NCBI RefSeq assembly: GCF_004210375.1
Contig: NC_134825.1
Span: forward strand, 73,213,558-73,277,557
DNA: 64,000 nucleotides
Reading direction: 5' to 3'
DNA from: Tachypleus tridentatus
Lineage: Eukaryota; Arthropoda; Merostomata; Xiphosura; Limulidae
Part shown: positions 59,063 through 64,000 of the stretch, in pieces
How positions within the stretch are numbered: the first letter of the stretch is position 1
Layout: each line of letters opens with the position of its first letter
The notes under the pieces: model-generated
Told to the model about the DNA's origin: nothing
Databases searched by the model: none
Seen by the model: only the letters and a program-made list of their open reading frames with translations
Translations under genes and position numbers: made by a program

Positions 59063-60177
59063 ATCGCTTTTCATATTTAGTGTCAATTTATAAAAAATCC
59101 TTCCATTTCTAATAAAGTAAGACTTGCAATAAGTTATCCTTTCAGAAATCAACATGTTAAAAATATTTTATTCTTGTCAAATAAAAAATGGTGAATTTAA
59201 TTTGCCATTTTGGGTGAAATATTACTGGATTAAATCCAGCAAAACATGGTTGAATTGAAAATACCTTCTTTATTTATTAAAGATTAGACAGGAGACCTCG
59301 TCCATTTCAGTTGATTATAACTTAGGTACAGCAAAGTTTTCAGACAAGAAACACTAAAAATAATTTTACTTTCATTGTTTGTTTTTGTTTTGTTTTTGCT
59401 AACAAACCAGAGGCTAACCACGAAACCATAGCTCCACAGGCCGATACGCTAACCACTAGAACTCCTTCGGCTGTTACCTAAAAAGTTGTTCACCTGTAAA
59501 AGCGAAACTCAACTTATTAAGAATTAAAACAAACAATTCCTTCTCTTATGTTCTTAAGATTTACGAATGTTCAGTTCACGCGAGTAATATATTAATGGTT
59601 TTCTTATGAAAGACTCTTTTCAACTTTGTTAAGATACTATACAAAGTGGGCTTCAAAGCTTATAGGCTTAATTAGTCTATACAACGGGTGCAGTATTTAT
59701 AATTGTACCTGAATTACCTCCTGAAGGTTAGACAACTGAATTATCGTACCATGCTTGAGATAGGGTTTTCTAAACAGTACTTATTCACATATAACACACT
59801 TGAGCAGTGAATAAAGGATCTATTGATACTGAGATGGTTGGTCGCTCTAAGAGGTCCAAGTCTTTATGATGATACACGGTTTAATTACTTGAATTTGTTT
59901 GTAAAATGCAACGTTTAAGGGATATATCATTTAGAAAAAATTTAATAATGCTGAAACTCATTCTCACAGTTTTTAAAGTGAAAAACTTCACTAAAAGTAC
60001 TTTACTTTTTGATTCCAAGCTATCAACAGCCAAATTTAAGACACGACTGGGTTTAATTAATGAACCGTGATAAGATTCGTGAATACTCTCTATGAACTTT
60101 TACGATTTTGACGTTAGTGATGATGCAGGGTTACGAAAATATTTGTAGTACAAGATTTAAAATGTTTAGAAATTGTT
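59063..60177. other. Non-coding DNA
   Basis: No gene is seen. A tRNA-like antisense stretch (aggctaaccacgaaaccata to gaactccttcggctg, 59411-59473) may be another short SINE head, but this is too weak to call. Confidence 0.4.
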
Positions 60178-60447
60178 GTTTGTTTGTGAATTTCACGCAA
60201 AGTTACACAAACACAATTTGCGCTAGCCGTCCCTAATTTAGCAGTATGAAACTAGAGGGAAGGCAGCTAGTCATCACCACCCACCGCCAATTGTTGGGCT
60301 ACTCTTTTACCAACGGATAGTGGAATTGACCGTCGCTTTATAACGCCCTCACGGTTGTAAAGGCAAGTGTGTTTGGTGTGACGGGGATTCGAACCCCGAC
60401 CCTGATATTACGAGTTGAGTGCCCTAACCTCCTGGCCATGCTGAGCC
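60178..60447 (-). mobile_element. SINE-A, full length
   Basis: Tail (gtgaatttcacgcaaagtta), body, and head with acggggattcgaaccccgac, ending ctggccatgctgagcc. Confidence 0.93.
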
Positions 60448-61572
60448 AGAGTATTAAGATTCTGTAATTTTATGTATATCAGATCTATAATATGATCTAG
60501 TTCTAAGTACAAGCTATGGTCTGACTTGATATTTTATATCTATATTTGGTAGATATATATCTCAAAGTACTTTAAACACTTTTATAATTAGGTATTAATC
60601 AATGTTGCTAAATAACTGTAAATATATAACTGTACATACTATATAGGTATATGCATAACTAACCGTCACAAATGCAGATAATTAAACATGATAAGCTTAT
60701 ATAACTAAACGTTCTACAATTACTAAAAACATTAATTAGTCAAGTAGGAGCAGATGGTTTAGACTTATTCAACCGGACTTTCAACATCAATACATCATAT
60801 GTTAATCTATATACCTGTACATGTTATATCTACACGTTCTTTTAATATATTAGGTAAATGAAACTAGAAACGATAGGTATACATAATGGACATGTTAGAT
60901 GTACATAACTTTTCATAGCAGATATAAATAACTATACGTGTTAGACATACATAATTAGACATGTTAGATGCGCATAACTTTTCAATATATAACCACAGAA
61001 ATGATATTTAAATTATATTTAGTGTTTTTAAGTCTTAACATATTCTACTATCCTACAAGATAAAATGCATGTCTCTTAAAGACAACCTGATTTGTCAAAC
61101 ATCTCAAGAAACTGAAAAGAATCTGAATTATATTTTGTTTCAAACTCATAACATTTCCTAGTATAATTATAAGAAAATATTACAACTGAACACATACAGA
61201 GAGTTATTGTATGATAGATTTTGTTGTAAACTATAACTTATCAACTACGAGCTAACTAATATAGACAGCAGTGTTTAGTATATAGGGATGGGCCTAAAAT
61301 AAATCGCTGCCGATTTGAATCTATTACTCTTTGACGCTTACAAATAACTGTTAACATTAAATTACAATCTTATTGGAACACCTAATTGCAAGTATAGAGT
61401 GTTTCACACCTTTTGTAAAAATAATATTGTTCTGTTCTTCTATCACACGTAGTTTTGGTGGGAAATAATATAAATGAAAACTACTACTTAGTAGTGAGTC
61501 CAGTTTATTAGCATATGCTATTTCAATGTTTCATAAATAACAGTTTTATTTCTGATTGCTTGATGACAGCAC
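60448..61572. other. AT-rich non-coding DNA with a loose repeat
   Basis: Between about 60885 and 60985, gacatgttagatg followed by cataacttttca occurs twice about 69 bp apart with related sequence between. No gene is seen. A lone tagggatgggcc word at 61284 resembles some hAT ends but has no partner nearby. Confidence 0.45.
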
Positions 61573-61574
61573 TA

Positions 61575-62219
61575 GTTGTTCTTATACAACGACTGTTGGT
61601 GACTTGTTATTGCACAAACACAATATTTTTGTAAACAATTTCAGTAGAAATAAATAAATAAAGAATAATCTAAGTTAACATACACGGTATCATGGAGATC
61701 AAGTACTGATGCAACTGATACATGTGCATATATGATGTTTGAGTTTTAAAATACCGAGTTATTAATTGTTAAAATAATGCGTTATATAGCGCTCAACTTT
61801 GCTTGAAGTTTTCAGTGAAAGCTGAGCCTGGCAGCTGTGTTTGTACGCATACTAACATACTACACGGTCATTGATGTGTGTGATGCTCTCCCTGTTAAAT
61901 GGCGTAACCCAAGCATGTAGTGAAGTCGGTTGTACGCACATGCAGTGAGTTTGGATGAAGTTGGAAGGCGTGTGTTTCTGTATGTATTCTTTAAACATCA
62001 AGTTCAGTGCTCTGATATAATTGTATGATACTGGAAAAGTTACTGGTCCTAATATGATACAAAATTGGAGAAACTGATATGATATTAACGATATATAATT
62101 ACCATTGAATTATAAAAATAAAATAAATGTTCGGTTACCAACATCCTTTAATGAAATTGATTAAAAAATATTATATTTATGCAACAAAAAGTCACCAATG
62201 GTCGTTGTATAAGAACAAC
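61575..62219. mobile_element. TA-flanked MITE candidate, 44-bp inverted ends
   Basis: This 645-bp element lies between TA dinucleotides (61573-61574, 62220-62221). The first 19 bases of the two ends (gttgttcttatacaacgac) are identical, and matching continues to about 44 bp with roughly five differences (ttggtgactt shared). There is no transposase frame. The superfamily is not assigned. Confidence 0.8.
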
Positions 62220-62282
62220 TAATAACAATGCCAAAACGTATCAAAATAAGGTAGGGATAAATACAAAAACCAAACAAACCAA

Positions 62283-62300
62283 ACACACACACACACACAC
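62283..62300. repeat. (AC)n microsatellite
   Basis: A short perfect AC run. Confidence 0.9.
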
Positions 62301-62609
62301 GCATACACAAAAATCGTTACCTAAATAGTCGAATCTTTCTAAGAAAAAAACTTTTATTTACAACTTAATGTTGAATTCCTGTCAGTTGCATGAATCTAGG
62401 TTTGGATAAAAGTAATTAAACTGAATATAGCTATACAGTCTTGTAGTGGCTAATAACCGTATGCTCGTACGATTGACTCGGCATTTACTGGCTACTTATG
62501 TAGGGATTTTTGTATGGTTTTCTGTATTTATTTCAATCTGGCATCTGTACTTTTTGGTATTGCCATCTATAAATCATAATTAATTTTTGAAAATAGATAT
62601 GACTTTTAA

Positions 62610-62735
62610 GAGTGATAGTCAATTCCTCAGCATAGATAGTGGATGTTATGGTGTTGCTGACTAGCTGTCTTCTTTTGGTCAGTAGTTTAAAATTAGGGTC
62701 GGCGGTAGATAGTAGCTTTGTCACAAATAACAAAA
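62610..62735 (+). mobile_element. SINE-A/B-like fragment, old
   Basis: It has agagtgatagtcaattcctc, ctgactagctgtcttctttt and aaaattagggtcggc, followed by agtagctttgtcacaaa. The head is absent. The minus-strand frame 62533-62898 runs across this SINE and is not a gene. Confidence 0.7.
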
Positions 62736-63130
62736 TGTATATAGAAATATAAAATAAAATGAACTGAAAAACAGAAGCTAAAAGTATTTCGAAGGACGTA
62801 TATGAGTATTCGTCAAATTCGAATAAATAAAAAGAAGTTTTGTGGTACCTAACCGTACTTAAATAAAAGCCCATTGAATAAAAAACACCAACCACCAAGC
62901 TACGAAAACTAAAATTGTTGAGTTATAGAAAATGTTAAAGTTGTCATTTGTTAACCACTACACTGCAGTTGTTTTTCTAGCCTGGTAATGTATGCTTTTA
63001 AGGCTAGCGTATCAAACTGGAGATAGGAAGTTCTTGGGCTCTAGAACTACAGCTTTCAAAAAGGCTTTGAATTTTCATCTTTGGGTACGTTTTAAGAATG
63101 ACAGTTAATTATATCATTCTGTTACGTGTA
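62736..63130. other. Non-coding DNA
   Basis: Nothing recognisable was seen. Confidence 0.45.
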
Positions 63131-63420
63131 GCCACAGTAGACAGAAAGTTCTACTGACTAGTTTGTTTGTTGTGAAGCACAAAGCCAACAGTAGACAGAA
63201 AGTTCTACCGACTGGTTTGTTTGTTTGTTGTGAAGCACAAAGCCAACGGTAGACAGAAAGTTCTACCGACTGGTTTGTTTGTTTGTTGTGAAGCACAAAG
63301 CCAACAGTAGACAGAAAGTTCTACCGACTGGCTTGTTTGTTTGTTGGAAGCACAAAGCCAACAGTAGACAGAAAGTTCTACTGACTAGTTTGTTTGTTTG
63401 TTGTGAAGCACAAAGCCACG
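63131..63420. repeat. 54-58 bp tandem repeat derived from a SINE tail, about 5 copies
   Basis: The unit is aacagtagacagaaagttct followed by accgactggtttgttt, (gttt)n and gttgtgaagcacaaagcc. The last part (ttgtgaagcacaaagc) is the antisense tail of SINE-C, and the final copy runs into a SINE-C-like body at 63392. Confidence 0.9.
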
Positions 63421-63513
63421 CAGTGGACTATCTGTACTGTGGCCATCACGAGTATCGAAACCTGGATTCAGTTATATGAGCCCTCAGACTTAGCGCTGAC
63501 CTACTGAGGAGCC
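63392..63513 (-). mobile_element. SINE-C-like copy
   Basis: From the left: ttgtgaagcacaaagccacg, ggactatctgtactgtggcc, cacgagtatcgaaacctgga, then gctgacctactgaggagccc. It is the likely source of the repeated tail to its left. Confidence 0.75.
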
Positions 63514-63788
63514 CTATAACTTATCTGCCTTTATTCTAGTTCACGGTTCCAAATTACAGACGGCTATGCCTGAACCATAGGGTTCGGAATGTGACCGTTT
63601 ATTTCATTCACTGTGTACAAAATACATCCAGATGAATAAATGGACAGATGTCCAGGACTTATGACTATTAGGCTGATCTAAATTATAAAAACCGAGAGGG
63701 TTTACAGGTAGATGAAATCATAAAGGGTCAAATTAAAAGACAACTTGAAAAACTTTCTCAAGATGTTGAAACTGGACCTCTCTTTGTA
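63514..63788. other. Non-coding DNA
   Basis: Nothing recognisable was seen. Confidence 0.4.
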
Positions 63789-63920
63789 GTGCCCCCTAGT
63801 AGCACAGCGGAATGTCTACGGGACTTACAATGCTATAAACCATGTTTCGATACCCATGGTGGGCAAAGCACATAAAATACAATGTGTTGCTTTGAGTTTA
63901 ACTAAATTAAAAAAAAAAAC
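63789..63920 (+). mobile_element. SINE-C, near full length
   Basis: Head gccccctagtagcacagcgg, then gggacttacaatgctataaa, then cgatacccatggtgggcaaa. The tail gctttgagtttaactaa ends in an A-run. Confidence 0.88.
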
Positions 63921-64000
63921 ACTACATTTCTTCAGTTAAAACCACGTTTCTGTTTGCTAATGGATCTTCCTACGTTTTCAACTCCGTCTAAAATTGAAAA

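Noticed and set aside
62533-62898. 121-codon minus-strand frame with hydrophobic segments
   Set aside because: Its middle is the antisense of a SINE body (62610-62735), and the rest is AT-rich low-complexity translation.

Overview
This is eukaryotic, intron-containing, AT-rich DNA (about two-thirds A+T by eye), almost all non-coding and crowded with transposon remnants and tRNA-like SINEs. The two real host genes encode arthropod-type cuticle proteins with a Rebers-Riddiford chitin-binding domain. Their style, together with the dominant SINE family, fits a chelicerate, most likely a horseshoe crab. That assignment rests on memory of similar sequences and was not checked by a search.

Host genes. 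Cuticle gene 1 (26399-28180, +) and cuticle gene 2 (48167-49707, -) are paralogues about 20 kb apart, pointing toward each other. Each has a TATA box, a first exon with only four codons (MESL or MFQL), a phase-0 intron, and a second exon carrying the rest of the signal peptide, a Gln-rich amphipathic stretch and the chitin-binding domain. Gene 1 has a 24-residue tandem repeat. Gene 2 has a poly-Gln run and a longer Pro/Gln/Tyr-rich tail. I see no other convincing protein gene and no functional tRNA, rRNA or other RNA gene.

Layout. 1-4540: AT-rich DNA with a recent 264-bp tandem duplication. 4545-9790: two inverted copies of an old repeat around a hAT transposon (6168-8496) with a perfect 8-bp target duplication. 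9950-16000: SINE pieces and a 33-bp minisatellite. 16036-18090: a Tc1-type element followed by a TA-flanked pogo-like MITE. 18100-26290: SINEs and a LINE C-terminal remnant. 26290-28450: cuticle gene 1. 29000-31072: SINEs and an inverted-repeat pair. 31609-39034: a SINE split by a 7.3-kb hAT-bounded insertion that has a second hAT copy at its right end. 39900-47180: SINEs and a second, unrelated 33-bp minisatellite. 47880-49800: cuticle gene 2. 50770-64000: SINE pieces, a 44-bp tandem array beside a long hairpin, two more TA-flanked MITE candidates, and a tandem array made from a SINE tail.

The most interesting object is 31639-38934. Its outer ends are hAT termini and it is flanked by an 8-bp duplication (7 of 8 matching) lying inside a SINE that reads through when the insert is removed. 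It holds two hAT left ends but one right end, with about 5 kb of unrelated DNA between the left ends. This is the layout expected if two neighbouring hAT copies moved as one macrotransposon. A nested insertion followed by deletion is the main alternative. No defence, biosynthetic or other multi-gene system is visible.
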